A stretch of DNA of 64,000 nucleotides, taken from Apodemus sylvaticus (taxonomy: Eukaryota; Chordata; Mammalia; Rodentia; Muridae). The notes under the pieces were generated by a model. The model saw nothing but the letters and a program-made list of their open reading frames with translations. It was not told where the DNA came from and made no database searches. Both the position numbers and the translations under genes were made by a program. Where the stretch lies: contig NC_067481.1 of assembly GCF_947179515.1 (NCBI RefSeq), positions 89,667,009-89,731,008 of the forward strand. The letters run 5' to 3'. Positions 10,600 to 21,470 of the stretch are shown piece by piece (the stretch's first letter is position 1; each line of letters begins with the position of its first letter).

Positions 10600-11189
10600 T
10601 TACTTTCAATTCATATCAACCATGAATACATTTCCTATATTTTTGCCTTGGGTCCTATCCCCATGATACCTCATTATGTAAATGCAAGCATTTCAAAATG
10701 CAAAACTTCTGAAACCTGAAACTGATCCAGCAGCACCACACATTTCAAACAGGAATGCTCTGCCTTTAAATACACAGCCAAAGACAGGAAGCAAGTGATG
10801 CGGTTCTTCAGCCCATTAGTACAACCTTCAGACATCCCGAAAAACTGAGCCAGCCTGGGAGGCCACCCCCATGGGGTCATATCAGGCAACTAGATTTGAG
10901 AAGCAGACGAACCAGGGACTGTCTACACCCCAGCCCAACCATCCCAGTGAAATGAGGCCAGAGCCTCATTTTGATTTTCTCTTAGGTTTTATAAGTCTCC
11001 TTTGATAACAGGCTGGTGAGGCCACATGCCTGTCCTCTAGCTCAGATGGCCTGCTGGGGCTTGTGACGATTTCATCATTTGGCTTTAACTGCTGGGAGTA
11101 CCAGTCACAGGTGGGGCCATACCCTGGGATAGACTGTCTCATCAACCTGTTGGTGTAATCTACAGAGTGGTGGGGAAGCAAAAAGAAAC
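10600..11189. other. Intron 3 sequence, no element recognised
   Basis: About 590 bp, mixed composition, without a repeat I can name or an exon-like segment. Confidence 0.4.
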
Positions 11190-11385
11190 GAACATTTATT
11201 GTGTGCCTACTGTATGCTTACAAAGCAATAAGTAAGCCCCTCCACTAACACGCTCTTGCTAGGTAGAGTTGTTACTATTCTATGGGCAAGGAAACTGAGG
11301 CCCCCAGAATGACAAGTGGCCTTCACCAGAGTCATACCACTGCAAGACTGCAGGGGCTTTGATATCTGGGCAGGTCTGATCTTGA
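11190..11385 (+). repeat. MIR ancient SINE
   Basis: ACATTTATTGTGTGCCTACT, GGGCAAGGAAACTGAGGCCC and GTCATACCACTGCAAGACTG are the ordered landmarks of MIR. Confidence 0.8.
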
Positions 11386-11464
11386 AATCATTATTCCCTT
11401 CATGTAAGGCAAGTTTACAAGCCACATGTCAAGGTTCCATCTGGGTCCTCCTAGCCTGAAGCAG

Positions 11465-11562
11465 GTGAAGACTTGAGAGATCTGGGTTCTTTGAGGCCTG
11501 GCTACACTCATTCACCTCTCCAGACTTTGATTTCCCAACTGAAAAATGAATCACTAGGATGC
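11465..11562 (-). repeat. MIR fragment, antisense
   Basis: GATCTGGGTTCTTTGAGGC, then CACCTCTCCAGACTTTG and CCAACTGAAAAATGAATC fit the reverse complement of the MIR 3' half. It is followed by an A-run (11571-11586). Confidence 0.6.
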
Positions 11563-11664
11563 CATAGTTACAAAAAAAAAAAAAAAAGAAGAAGAAAAAA
11601 TACCAGCAGGAGGGCTGAGGTGTCTTAGCATGTAAAAAGTCCTGCTGAAGTGCCGGACAGTCTG

Positions 11665-11783
11665 AGTGTGCTGGCCAGGTTCCTGTCAACCTGACCCAAG
11701 CTAGAGTCATCGGACAGGAGGGAACCCCAGTTGAGAAAATGTTGCCGTAAGATCAGACTGTGGTCAAGTTTATAGGACTTTTC

Positions 11784-11814
<31 letters not shown>

Positions 11815-12572
11815 CCTTCTTTCCTTCCTTCTTTCTTTCTCTCTCTTTCTTTCTTTCCTTCTTTCCTTCCTTCTTTCTTTCTTTCCTTCTTTCCTTCTTT
11901 CTTTCTTTCTTTCCTTCTTTCTTTCTTTCCTTCTTTCTTTCTTCTTTCCTTCTTTCTTTCTTTCCTTCTTTCTTTCTTTCTTTCCTTCTTTCTTTCCTTC
12001 CTTCCTTCCTTCCTTCTTTTCTTTTCTTTTCTTCTTCCTTCCTTCTTTTCTTTTCTTTTCTTCTTTCTTTTCTTCTTTCTTTTCTTTTTTCTTTTCTTTT
12101 CCCTTCTTTTCTTTTCTTTTCCCTTCTTTTCTTTTCCTTTCTTTTCTTTTCTTTTCTCTTTTCTTTTCTTTTCTTTTCTTTTCTTTTCTTTTCTCTTTTC
12201 GAGACAGGGTTTCTCTGTGTAGCCTTGGCTGTCCTGGATCTCACTCTGTAGACCAGGCTGGCCTCAAACTCGGAAATCCGCCTGCCTCTGCCTCCTGTGT
12301 GCTAGAATTAAAGGTGTGTGCCACCACTCCCTGGCTTAGGACGTTTTCTTAGTTAGTGGTTAGTGCCACCCCTGAGCTGGTGGTCTTGGTGCTATGAGAA
12401 AGCAGGCTGAGCTGCATTGAGGAGCAAGCCAGTAAGGATCACTGCAGTTCCTGCCTCCGGGTTCCTGCTTTGAATTCCTGTCCTGATGTCCCAAGATGAT
12501 GGGCTATATGTTGTTAAGAGAAAATAAACCTTTTCTTTCCCAAGTTGCTCAGTCACAGTAGGTTTTGTTTTG
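11665..12572. repeat. Dispersed rodent LTR-like repeat, copy 2, split by a B1
   Basis: Left part 11665-11772 (TGTGCTGGCCAGGTTCCTGT, AAGCTAGAGTCATCGGACAG, CCAGTTGAGAAAATGTTGCC) and right part 12343-12572 (GAGCTGGTGGTCTTGGTGCT, AGAAAGCAGGCTGAGCTGC, GAGAAAATAAACC) are the two halves of one common rodent repeat, in the orientation opposite to the copy at 1969-2357. The B1 with its long pyrimidine tract was inserted between them. Confidence 0.75.
11773..12342 (-). repeat. B1 SINE, antisense, with an extremely expanded tail
   Basis: The B1 body is 12200-12336 (GAGACAGGGTTTCTCTGTGT ... GTGTGTGCCACCACTCCC). Its A-tail, read on the + strand, has grown into a polypyrimidine tract of about 420 bp (11779-12199) of CTTT, CTTTT and CCTT units. 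TAGGAC occurs on both sides (11773-11778 and 12337-12342), which supports one insertion event that carried the tail. Confidence 0.9.
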
Positions 12573-13369
12573 TTTGTAAGTGCAACCATGAGTCTGAAGG
12601 CTACAGAGCAGATGATTCCCCTACCCGGACAGCCTCAGAGGAGGAAAAATGAACAGAAACTAGGGAAACTGACAGCTCCACTCTTATGTGAAACGTATAA
12701 CTCAGCATAGCAGCAGCTAGCTCTGGAAGCAGGTGTGAAGAGAAGAGAGTCTTGAAGCATTGTCTGAGACAGACCGCCTCCCATATTGGTACGACCAGGT
12801 GGTTACCCATCCCTCACCAGGCAAAAGACTGAAGGTATGCACTGGAGTCCCTGGACTGGAAGGTTAGAGGATGCCAGGTTCGAAGCCAGGACATAGCACG
12901 CTAAAACTTATTACTTAATAGTACTTATTATTTGAACATAAACACAGACTTTGAAGAACTCAACCCTCATGTTTCATTTTGTGCCCAGAATGGTGGCAGG
13001 CTGGATAGGACTCTGGGAGACCTGACCAGAAGAGAGAGATGAAGAGAGAAAAAAAATTGAAAGGCACAGATATTGGGGATTCCTGGTTGAGACAGTGCAC
13101 AAAACCATGGACCTCGCAGTGCATAAAGAAGTAGATTAGCTCCCCACTCTTTAGCACATGCAGCTGCTGAGACTCCAGATGTAGCAGAAGAAATAGAGAC
13201 TGGCCACACCTGAAGGAGAGGCTGGGGGGGCTGGGGGGGGGAGGTAGGAAGTACTCATAGGAAGATCTCTGCAGAGGCTACGTAGCCACGAGGCAAGACT
13301 ACGGAGCTGTATTTCAAATCAAGGAGACTTCCAAGATTCACAAGATGTTTTAGGAATCAAAACATGAGA
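12573..13369. other. Intron 3 sequence, no element recognised
   Basis: About 800 bp. It includes a G-rich stretch at about 13222-13244 (runs of seven or more G separated by CT) that could form a G-quadruplex. No gene or named repeat is visible. Confidence 0.4.
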
Positions 13370-13811
13370 AATGACAGCTACATCGGAAGATTGGAAAACA
13401 CAACTGAGGAAATCTAGGAAGCAGAGCCAAAATACAATCAGATTGGCAACAGAAGATAAAACAGAGCGCTGGTGCCGAAAGCCTAGCCTAGATCAAAATG
13501 TATCCCATGGCGCTGAGGAAACACAGGAAGAAGCCACCATGAAATAACTCAGCGGAATTTCCCAGAACTGGAGGAGGGCTTTCACACTGAAAAGCTTCAC
13601 AGACTGCCTAACACAGTGTGTGAAAGTCAGCATGCACACAACCACCATTTGGAAATTTGAAAAACCCGGGAGCAATGAAACATCAAGCAGACATCTAGAT
13701 CAGGTCACACAGAAATGATTGGGATTTGAATCACTCCATACTTCTTTCCAGTCACACTGGAGGACTAGATGGGACCAATGCTTTTACCTTTTTCAGAAAA
13801 GTCAGTTCTGA

Positions 13812-13859
<48 letters not shown>

Positions 13860-13945
13860 CGTAACTGCAAAAGTATTTTTAAGTATAGAGCAGAGTAAAG
13901 ATATTTCGAGACTTGTGGGATTTCAAAACTTTTGCTTCCTTCCTG
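13370..13945 (+). mobile_element. Ancient HAL1/L1-like LINE fragment
   Basis: Ordered matches to a widespread mammalian half-LINE: TGAGGAAATCTAGGAAGC, AGCGGAATTTCCCAGAACTG, ATTTGGAAATTTGAAAAACCC, GTCACACTGGAGGACTAGAT, and after the A-run GAGCAGAGTAAAGATATTTC. It is interrupted by a pure run of about 45 A (13813-13857). No coding capacity remains. Confidence 0.6.
13813..13857. repeat. (A)45 homopolymer
   Basis: An uninterrupted A-run that splits the HAL1-like element. No SINE or LINE body is attached on either side. Confidence 0.95.
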
Positions 13946-14560
13946 TCTCCTTTCCCCGCTACAAGTGAAGTTCTATCAACATAATGGGGTCATACAGAAA
14001 GAGAGACCTGAATGCAGCAAGGAGGAGGAGGGTGAAGAGGGGCGGGAGGGAGCCTGTGGCCACTGGCTATACATAGGTCACACAGAAGCTAAACACTGAC
14101 AGAAGGTGTGTGCTCCTACTCCAAGAGAGGGTATTAGGATAATTCAGAATGTGGGGTTAAGTTAGTGGTGTGTTTGTAGACACTGAGCTAATGTGAAAAC
14201 GATAATTATTAACTCTTGGGAGAACGGAGCAAAAATGGACGAAACAAGACAAGTAAATTAAATCCACTGACTCTGCCCTGAATCACGTGCAGAGTAAAAA
14301 AAGAGCACAGACGTCGAAGGCAGCTTTTACCAAAAAGGTGACGTGTTGGGAGCATGTGCTGGTGAGGGGGGGCCAAGTGTGTGGTGTGGGCTGGGAAAAG
14401 AAGAGAAACTAAAGTTATCATCCCTCGGGGGAGGGGGACTCGGGATACATAATGTCTAAAGCCAAAGCAGACCGAGACAACCCCTGCACGCCTGTTACTG
14501 GGAACATAGAGGTGGATACACAAAGCTCTAGCTGAAGGTGGGGCCCAGCAGTGGGGTGAT
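13946..14560. other. Intron 3 sequence, no element recognised
   Basis: Purine-rich in parts (AAGGAGGAGGAGGGTGAAG). No gene, SINE or LINE recognised. Confidence 0.4.
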
Positions 14561-14561
14561 T

Positions 14562-14563
14562 CT

Positions 14564-14646
<83 letters not shown>

Positions 14647-14668
14647 AAGAGAGAAAGAGAGAGAAGGG
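14562..14668. repeat. Compound (TG)n(CG)n(TG)n(GA)n microsatellite
   Basis: A TG run, a short GCGCGC centre, a second TG run, then GA units passing into GAAA. The alternating purine-pyrimidine part could adopt Z-DNA. Confidence 0.96.
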
Positions 14669-14907
14669 GGGAAGACAGAACACTGAACCTTTAAAAATGG
14701 TTCCATATGGGGGTCTGAATAAGAGGGATAAGAACTATAAACTGTTCTCTCTTTTCTTTTAATAATTTACCCTGGGTTGGTTTCTTAAACTATACTCATA
14801 AACTATATATACCTTTTCTAAAATAGTTAAGATCAATGATTAATCATATTTAAAATAATTACAATAATAATTACAATAAATAATGAAGATCAAACAAGAC
14901 CATTTAT

Positions 14908-15081
14908 TATTCATTCATTCATTCATTCATTCATTTATGTTTTTTTCGAGACAGGGTTTCTCTGTGTAGCCCTGGTTGTCCTGGAACTCACTCTGTAGAT
15001 CAGGCTGGCCTCAAGCTCAGAAATCCACCTGCCTCTGCCTCCCAAGTGCTGGGATTAAAGGTGTGTGCCACCACTGCCTGA
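14908..15081 (-). repeat. B1 SINE, antisense, with (ATTC)n at its tail side
   Basis: B1 body 14939-15081 (CGAGACAGGGTTTCTCTGTG ... GTGTGTGCCACCACTGCCTG), preceded by an (ATTC)n run (14908-14934) next to the reversed A-tail. Confidence 0.94.
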
Positions 15082-15224
15082 CACATTTTTAAGGTCTTCA
15101 AGTCCTTTCCATGGAAGGCTATGAAGGGGAGCACACAGAGAGTGTAAGGAAGCCAGCTGTCTGTGTCCAGAGCTCTGATCACTTGACTTTGTGAAAACCC
15201 GTCCAACTGTATACACGTGCCATA

Positions 15225-15226
<2 letters not shown>

Positions 15227-15257
<31 letters not shown>
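15227..15257. repeat. (GT)n microsatellite
   Basis: About 15 GT units. Confidence 0.96.
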
Positions 15258-15259
<2 letters not shown>

Positions 15260-15295
15260 CTTTAAAAATTGCATTGTGCTTTATATATGTAAACA

Positions 15296-15382
15296 CACAC
15301 ATGTGTATATATACATATACTTACATATATATATACACATATACTTACATATATATATACACATATACGTATATATATATAT
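15296..15382. repeat. AT-rich (TA/CA) low-complexity run
   Basis: Repeating ACATATACTTACATATATAT units, roughly tandem with a period near 28, then (AT)n. Probably a decayed compound microsatellite. Confidence 0.85.
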
Positions 15383-16790
15383 CAGGAACTCCCTGAGCTG
15401 TCAGCAATCCTTTTACCTCAGCCACCTGAGTGCTGGGATTATATATGTTTTACCACACCTGGCTTATGGAGGTCTCTTTAAAAAAAGAAAAAAGAAAGAG
15501 AACTAAGTAAAAAAAATTACCTAAAAAATATTCACCAGGCTGTATTCCATTTCAGCAGCTTTGTGTATAAATTGTGCATTTCTTAAGAATTCTCCAAAGA
15601 GTAAGGATTCAAGTCTCTGACAGCACCATTGGTAGAAGTATGTTCTTTTTTTTTTTTTTTTTTGACTTCCTTTGCTTCGAGAATTTCTGATCATGCCCAA
15701 GGGATGCTAATGCATTTCACAAGGACTTCCCCCCAGGATCACCTTCACCCAGCCTGGGTCAGCAATTGCCACTTTTGACGGGTCCTCAGACTGTTAGCAT
15801 CTCCTGTATGTCTCTCCCATAGTTCCCAGCAGCCGGGCTTCATGATCAGCTGGCAGGACGTGATGCTTAGAATAGAGTTCCTCTGATGACCTTTCCGCAT
15901 ACATCTCCATCTTATTTCCTCACTGACAAACTTGTCTCAGCTCCACAGCCTGTTCTTCCATCCGCCACGGATAACAGATGGTGTGAGCTGTTTTAAAGTG
16001 CTGGGGAGTGCCTCTTTGGAGAATCTGCTTTGGCCAATTTCTAGCTCTGTCTCCAGCCAGGACCCTCCCAAAGATCCCCCCCCCCCCAAGTCCACAGAAG
16101 AATAGGAGAATTGGAAGGCAGGAGGTGATGACGCTCCCCTGAGCACCTGTTCCATGCCCAAAGGCCTGGAAGTCCTCTCCAGCCCCACTTCTCTCCTGTG
16201 GAAATACCCAGACCCAATCACCCTGCTTGTCACGGTGAGCTTTGCTGAACTGCTTTGCTGCCCGCTGGTACCTCATCTGTTGTTATACAGAGTAGTTTTT
16301 TTCTCATTTCCCAAACCTTAACTCTCCTTGTGCGTGATTCAAAGCCCCAGTAAACTATTTTAACTAAATCCAAACAGAAGCTTCCCCCTAGTGCCGGACA
16401 CTGAGGATTAGCCAGAATAGCCTGGTCTCAGTTTGCTCAGGGTCTTAACTGCAGTGTTCAGACCACCAAGAGTGGGAGGGGAGATGAACTAGCCTATCCA
16501 GTGTGATTCGGGACACTCCAGGAATACCTTCCCTACCGAGAAAATCTGTTCAACAGTGGGGAGGAGTAGTTATTTGGAACTTGATGATTTCTCATATCTA
16601 GATATGTTTCCCCGTTACCACACCTCAAACACGCCAGGTCTGTGGTGACTCCCGTTGGGTTAGAGAGCTTGTAGTATGTGGTGGTTTCCCTTGTCACCTT
16701 TTCTTCCTTGAAGCACCTCACTCTGTGCTGCGTTCCCTTTTATAAGTTACAAAAACTTAAGAAACTTGCAAAGACGCAGTGAGAAAAAAA
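15383..16790. other. Intron 3 sequence, mostly unassigned
   Basis: About 1.4 kb without clear young repeats except a T-run (15648-15663) and a short fragment at 15412-15463 resembling a reversed SINE (CAGCCACCTGAGTGCTGGGATTA). Two overlapping minus-strand ORFs (15920-16276) have no recognised domain. Confidence 0.4.
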
Positions 16791-16791
16791 T

Positions 16792-16938
16792 ATTTTTGAG
16801 ACAGGGTTTTCTCTGTGTGGCCTTGGCTGTCCTGGAACTTGCTTTGTAGACCAGGCTGGCTTCAAACTCATAGAGATTCTTCCACCTGTCTCTGCCTCCC
16901 AAGTACAGGGATCAAAGGCATGTGCCACCCTGGCTGGC
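16792..16938 (-). repeat. B1 SINE, antisense
   Basis: TTTTTGAGACAGGGTTTTCT, TTGTAGACCAGGCTGG and CTGCCTCCCAAGTACAGGG. Moderately diverged. Confidence 0.92.
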
Positions 16939-17123
16939 AAATGGTGAGATTTTACCACGCTAGAACTATAGCTAAGCAACAGGAGATTACTTAGGACAAA
17001 GATAATTGTTCCAGGGTAGTGTAATTATGGGTTCATTATTTTCTTCTCAAATGTATATTAATTAAAAAATTAGCTTTTTAGCATCTTTATTAGAAAAGTA
17101 GATATTCATATTAGAAAATATGA

Positions 17124-17218
17124 GGGCTGGAGAGATGGCTCAGTGGTTAAGAGCACTGGCTGCTCTTCCGAAGGTCATGAGTTCAATTCCTAGCAACCAC
17201 ATGGTGGCTCACAACCAT

Positions 17219-17276
<58 letters not shown>

Positions 17277-17332
17277 AATCTTTAAAAAAGAAAACATGAA
17301 AAATACCAAAAATAAAAAATAAAAATAAAAAG
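17124..17332 (+). repeat. B2 SINE with internal (GT)26
   Basis: GGGCTGGAGAGATGGCTCAG through CACAACCATCAG is an intact B2 head. The usual GTAATGAGATCTGATGCC part is replaced by a pure GT run (17221-17272), followed by TAATAAATCTTTAAAAAAG and an A-rich tail. Confidence 0.95.
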
Positions 17333-18185
17333 GTGGAAATTAGTTCTATTTATACATCTGCCCCTCCAGACAGCAGTGTTAACTAACCAGGGATCCCCCA
17401 CACCCATGCCAGGCAAGTGGCTTTTCATGTCTTCTTAGCAACATGTCTGTGGACCAGTTTATCAACTGTATATCTGTATTATTTTACTTTTCTGTACATT
17501 TCTTTGTCATCTGGATGTCATGGACTGGTACGTGTCAGATATTTCTTATTCTACTCTGTGGCTTTCTACATCGTGGTTTAAATTGTGTAAGTTACGTTTG
17601 TAAGGGGAGGGGCACGGTAGGGAAACCACCAAGATGGCCGTCCGATCTTGGCAGTAAGAGAGGGAGAGAGAGCATCCAGACGCGTCTGTAAGAGTTCAGA
17701 GCAGAGGGGAACAGCAGCAGCAGACTAGACGTGCCCAGGGCTGTGTGCAAGCGAACTGAGAAGAAGAAGGGAAGACCTTGTAGTCATAAAGAACATGGGA
17801 AGTGAGCTAGAGTCTGAAACAGCCTAGGGACTAGCATAGCGGGCACATACGAATAGCCCGGTGACTAGCATGTGCTTTGAGATGTATAGCAACTCCATAT
17901 GAATAGGAAGGAAGAGGCTGGAAACTAGTTGGCTTGGTGCACACCATAGGCATGGGTCTTTAGAGAGCCAGCTGCCTCATCAGCCAGAGGAAGGGGAGAT
18001 TGGGAAGTGGGTCTTACAGTTTCACACGTTTCTGAGGATTCATAGCAATCCAATGTGAGCCCTTTGTGATCATTTAAACTGTTCACTTTTTTTTCAGTCC
18101 TTTCTCTCCAGGTTTGTTTAGATGGCCGGGTAAGCCGACTTTGCTACGTTTCCTCAACTGAGATTCTCTTCTTTCTTCCCCGCAG
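17333..18185. other. 3' end of intron 3, unassigned
   Basis: About 850 bp with no named repeat. AAGATGGCCG at 17631-17640 resembles a YY1 core and lies in a locally CpG-containing stretch. The acceptor of exon 4 has a good pyrimidine tract (TTCTCTTCTTTCTTCCCCGCAG). Confidence 0.5.
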
Positions 18186-18262
18186 TGGTCTCTGGATCCT
18201 CATCCAGCTCCAAGTATGACCCCGAGATCCTGAAAGCTGAAATTGCCACTGCGAAGTCCCGG
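18186..18262 (+). CDS. Wwc1: Wwc1 exon 4 (coiled coil 1, Ser-rich linker)
   Basis: Codes for residues 145-170. TG completes Leu145, then VSGSSSSSKYDPEILKAEIA gives a Ser-rich hinge inside the first coiled-coil region followed by renewed helix. At 77 nt with a one-base carry-in, it ends exactly after the Arg codon CGG, so intron 4 is phase 0. Acceptor cccgcag, donor gtaggg, a weaker donor than its neighbours because position +4 is G. Confidence 0.97.
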
Positions 18263-19433
18263 GTAGGGATCCTCCCGGCGTCCTCACTAGCCACTGAGCA
18301 GGCAGCCCTCCAGGCCATGCAGCCAGGGTTCACCAGGCTCCTGTGATGACAGCAATAGGGGTGCTTGTCGTATTAATAATGGTGCTAGCAGTTGCCTTTA
18401 CAGGCATTCACCTTGTGCCAGGCACAGTGCAGGGATTCAGCTCCGACCTAGTGTCACCCCCTGAACGTTGTCTTTTGTCCTTTAGAGCAGAGACCAAGAA
18501 CCTTGCCTGAAGAAACGAGTCCTCAGCAGACATTTTAGTCTGATGGCCTCTTGTTCCTCCTAGTTGCTGCCTGCTCTGTATCATCTTAATCCTTGACTAC
18601 TTTAGGGGATATGTATTATTACCCCACTTTACTGAGATGGAAACTAAGGTGCTGCAGTTAAGTGGCTTGTTCAGCCTGGTTATTTTGAACACTAGTTTCC
18701 CTCAGGTCTGAGTAATTTCCACATACAAAAAAATAAATGCATATAAGGGAGGAGGCCTGAGGCAGGATGGAATATGGGGGGCTAATAGGCTGGTTCGTCC
18801 TGTCTGAGCTAAAGTCTTTCAGCACTAGTATACTGTACCCATACTGGAATGTGAGCCCCACTGTGTTTCTAGATGTCAGGTGGTTTTGGAAAGAACTGTC
18901 TATGAAGGGTCAGTGTATGAACTCTCTCAGACCTCAATCGGTAGCTCTCAGTTAAAGTTCACCAGCACTTCCCAGGCCAAACATGGTCTGCAAGCAGTCT
19001 TTGGCACTTGGCCACGTCTTACCTCTAAAGTTACGCCATTGCCTCTCATTGCCCGGAGATGCAAAGCGCCTTTGGGTCCGTCACCAGCTTTAAGCTGTAA
19101 TCCCTGTCATCCCCACTCGTCACGACAGGCAAGGAGGGATAAGGAGAAGTCAGTGGTATGGAAGAGATCCAGTAGCTAAGAGGTGGGAAGGCCTGCCTCT
19201 ATCCCAGGCAGCTGCTGATGACTTCCTGTTTCCCTGGTGTAGAGACCGGCTAGCAGGACCTTCGTGGACACTGGCTGGGAGGGTGCTGTGACTTATGTGT
19301 CCATCAGATAGGGGACACATAATGTGGCCTTATGCGTCAGTCATACAGTCAGGGACTTCTGGGTTCCCCTTCCCAGACTACAGCCCCAAACCCACCTTTG
19401 ACCCTTTCCTCTATGTGGTCCTCTGCTGTCCAG
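18263..19433. other. Intron 4 (1,171 bp)
   Basis: Contains two MIR-like traces (about 18385-18445 with TTGTGCCAGGCACAGTGC, and about 18600-18720 with ACCCCACTTTACTGAGATGG) but no young SINE. The 3' end has a broad pyrimidine-rich tract before ctgtccag. Confidence 0.6.
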
Positions 19434-19513
19434 GTCAACAAGCTGAAGAGAGAGATGGTCCACCTGCAACATGAGCTACAGTTCAAGGAGCGTGGCTTTC
19501 AGACCCTGAAGAA
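19434..19513 (+). CDS. Wwc1: Wwc1 exon 5 (coiled coil 1)
   Basis: Codes for residues 171-197: VNKLKREMVHLQHELQFKER followed by GFQTLKK. Leu, Met and Val recur at heptad a/d spacing, so this is the C-terminal part of the first coiled coil (about 107-193). The last two bases AA begin Lys197 and are split by intron 5 (phase 2). Acceptor gtccag, donor gtgagt. Confidence 0.97.
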
Positions 19514-20784
19514 GTGAGTCTGCCCCGCCGTGGAGGACGTGGGGTGGTGTCCACCCCGGGTCCCCACCTTCCCTCCCTGCCCCTCCCTTCTCAAAACGCA
19601 TCTCTCACAACTCTACTTTTTTTTCCACTGGCATTTACTAAAGATGCCGTCACCCCAGGGTGGAGGTAAACTGAGTCATTTCCAATCCTAGAGCTCTTTC
19701 TACAGTCCTAGAAGCAAGTGTTAATCATTTCTGCGCTTGCCTCAGCTCCACTAATTGACTACTAGACTGTCAGACACAGACAAAGCAAACCCTTTAGTCC
19801 CACAGCCCCTAAACTAAGCTGCTGCTTTACCTAGTAGTACCCACTGAGGAAATAGCAGTCTCTTTTAGCAATGAACACATTCCTAGGGAATTATGCACCC
19901 GGCTATGTGCATGGTCCCCCGTGGGTGGCATAAAGAGATTACACACTGAATAGACAGATGTCATTTTCATTTATAGAAATGAGCTTATGGCTAAGTCAGG
20001 AATACAGCTGCTTATTTCCTGTACACTGCTGTGATGTTGATTATGGCCATGAGGAGTTGTAAAGCCTTTGCTATGTGCCAGGAAACCCCTTCAGGTGATC
20101 CTGCATGAGGATGTCCATCTGATCTTTGTGGTAATCCCAAAAGAATGTGTTTGTTTTGTTTTGTTTTGTTTTGTTTTTAGCTATATCCCCATTTATAGAT
20201 GAGGAAACTGAGTTGTATACAAAATGCTCAGTAAATGCCAGCCTATAATTATGACTTTTATATTTTTTTAATATGTCTTATATGTGTTGAATTTTTATAT
20301 GCATATATGTCAATCATATCTTTGAATCAAGATTCTAACTTCATTCTGGTCAGGGTTGTACTCTGTGTTCCTTAGTAATTTTTAAGGAATACCAGGGACA
20401 ATTCAGGACAATAGTATGAATGCAGACATTCCTGACTTTGACCTATTAAAACCCAGTGTCTGTATGTAACTCCAGAAGCTTCGAAGGATAGTTTAAGGCT
20501 CTTCATTCCCCCACATCAACAGCTCTACATCAAACTCTTCTTCTCCTCAGATCCTCAACAAACCTGTTTTACCACATTGTCACCATGTAGCAGCATTGAA
20601 AAGTCTTGTCCTTTGCTGATCTGACAATGAAACCCTTTTCCTCCCAGTGTGATAGCTGGCCAGATGAGACTCCTTTGCAGCCTGGTTGCCCACAGTTCTT
20701 CACAAGAAGGACCAGACTTCCAGTCTAGGGTAGAGAAAGATACCTGCTCTAACACATACCCTGGCAGAGAGGATTAAGAATGTA
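19514..20784. other. 5' part of intron 5
   Basis: No young SINE. A MIR copy lies at about 20055-20235 (TTGCTATGTGCCAGGAAACC ... TATAGATGAGGAAACTGAG) and contains a (GTTTT)n expansion at 20151-20179. The remainder is unassigned, AT-rich around 20240-20340. Confidence 0.6.
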
Positions 20785-21210
20785 TCTTCACGAGGCAGTG
20801 GGCCAGGGTTCAAAACCCAGGTACCTGGGACCTTGGATAATAACCTAACCCTTCTGAGTTTTGATGGCATCATCTGAAAAGTCCATGGTTGTCAGAACTG
20901 AGCTAGAAAACCCCCGTCTAGGACGTAACAGAGCCTGGCACTCGGGGAGGATGGGGGAGGCTTTCTAGTTAGCTGTCTTTTTAGTCTCAGGAAGTGATTC
21001 TGCAACCCTAACCTAAGCTTGCTGCTTGCTGCTTGCTAGGCAGCTCTGATCTAACAGCTGCCTCGTTTCATTCTCTTTACCTCCTTGAGAATAGTTTGTG
21101 TTGTGCCCCCTGTTGTGGATGAAGGCACTGACAGTGTTGAAAATGATATGCAGAAAGTCACCCAACCAGCAAGGTCAGATCAGGACCAGAACCCAAGAAC
21201 ATTTGGGACT
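20785..21210. repeat. Two MIR fragments in opposite orientation
   Basis: 20785-20880 is antisense (CAAAACCCAGGTACCTGGGA, CCTAACCCTTCTGAG). 21090-21210 is sense (TGTTGTGGATGAAGGCACTG, GAAAGTCACCCAACCAGCAAGG). Both are old and lack clear ends. Confidence 0.55.
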
Positions 21211-21470
21211 TTCTTTGTATACTCAAAGGGGCACCATAAAGCAACTGTCAACATGTGATGTCTCAGTTCTTATCAGAATGTTTGTATTGTGAATAAGAAA
21301 GAGAAAATATGCAGCAGCATCTGGAAGAGTTAAGAACAGAGAGGAAAGAAAGCAGAGTGAACATGGCGAGGGGGCAGAAGCAGGAGAGTAAGAGAGAGTA
21401 GCTGAGATAGTGAGTTAGCAAGAGCCAGGGAATAGGGCTTGGTGAGAGAGCATGAGGACAGCCAGAGACG

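Noticed and set aside
11753..12251. 163-codon ORFs on both strands (Lys/Arg-rich and Phe/Ser-rich)
   Set aside because: Both are translations of the polypyrimidine expansion of a B1 tail.
15920..16276. Two overlapping minus-strand ORFs of about 100 codons
   Set aside because: Different frames over the same bases, no recognisable family, and a long C-run creating a Gly tract; chance ORFs.
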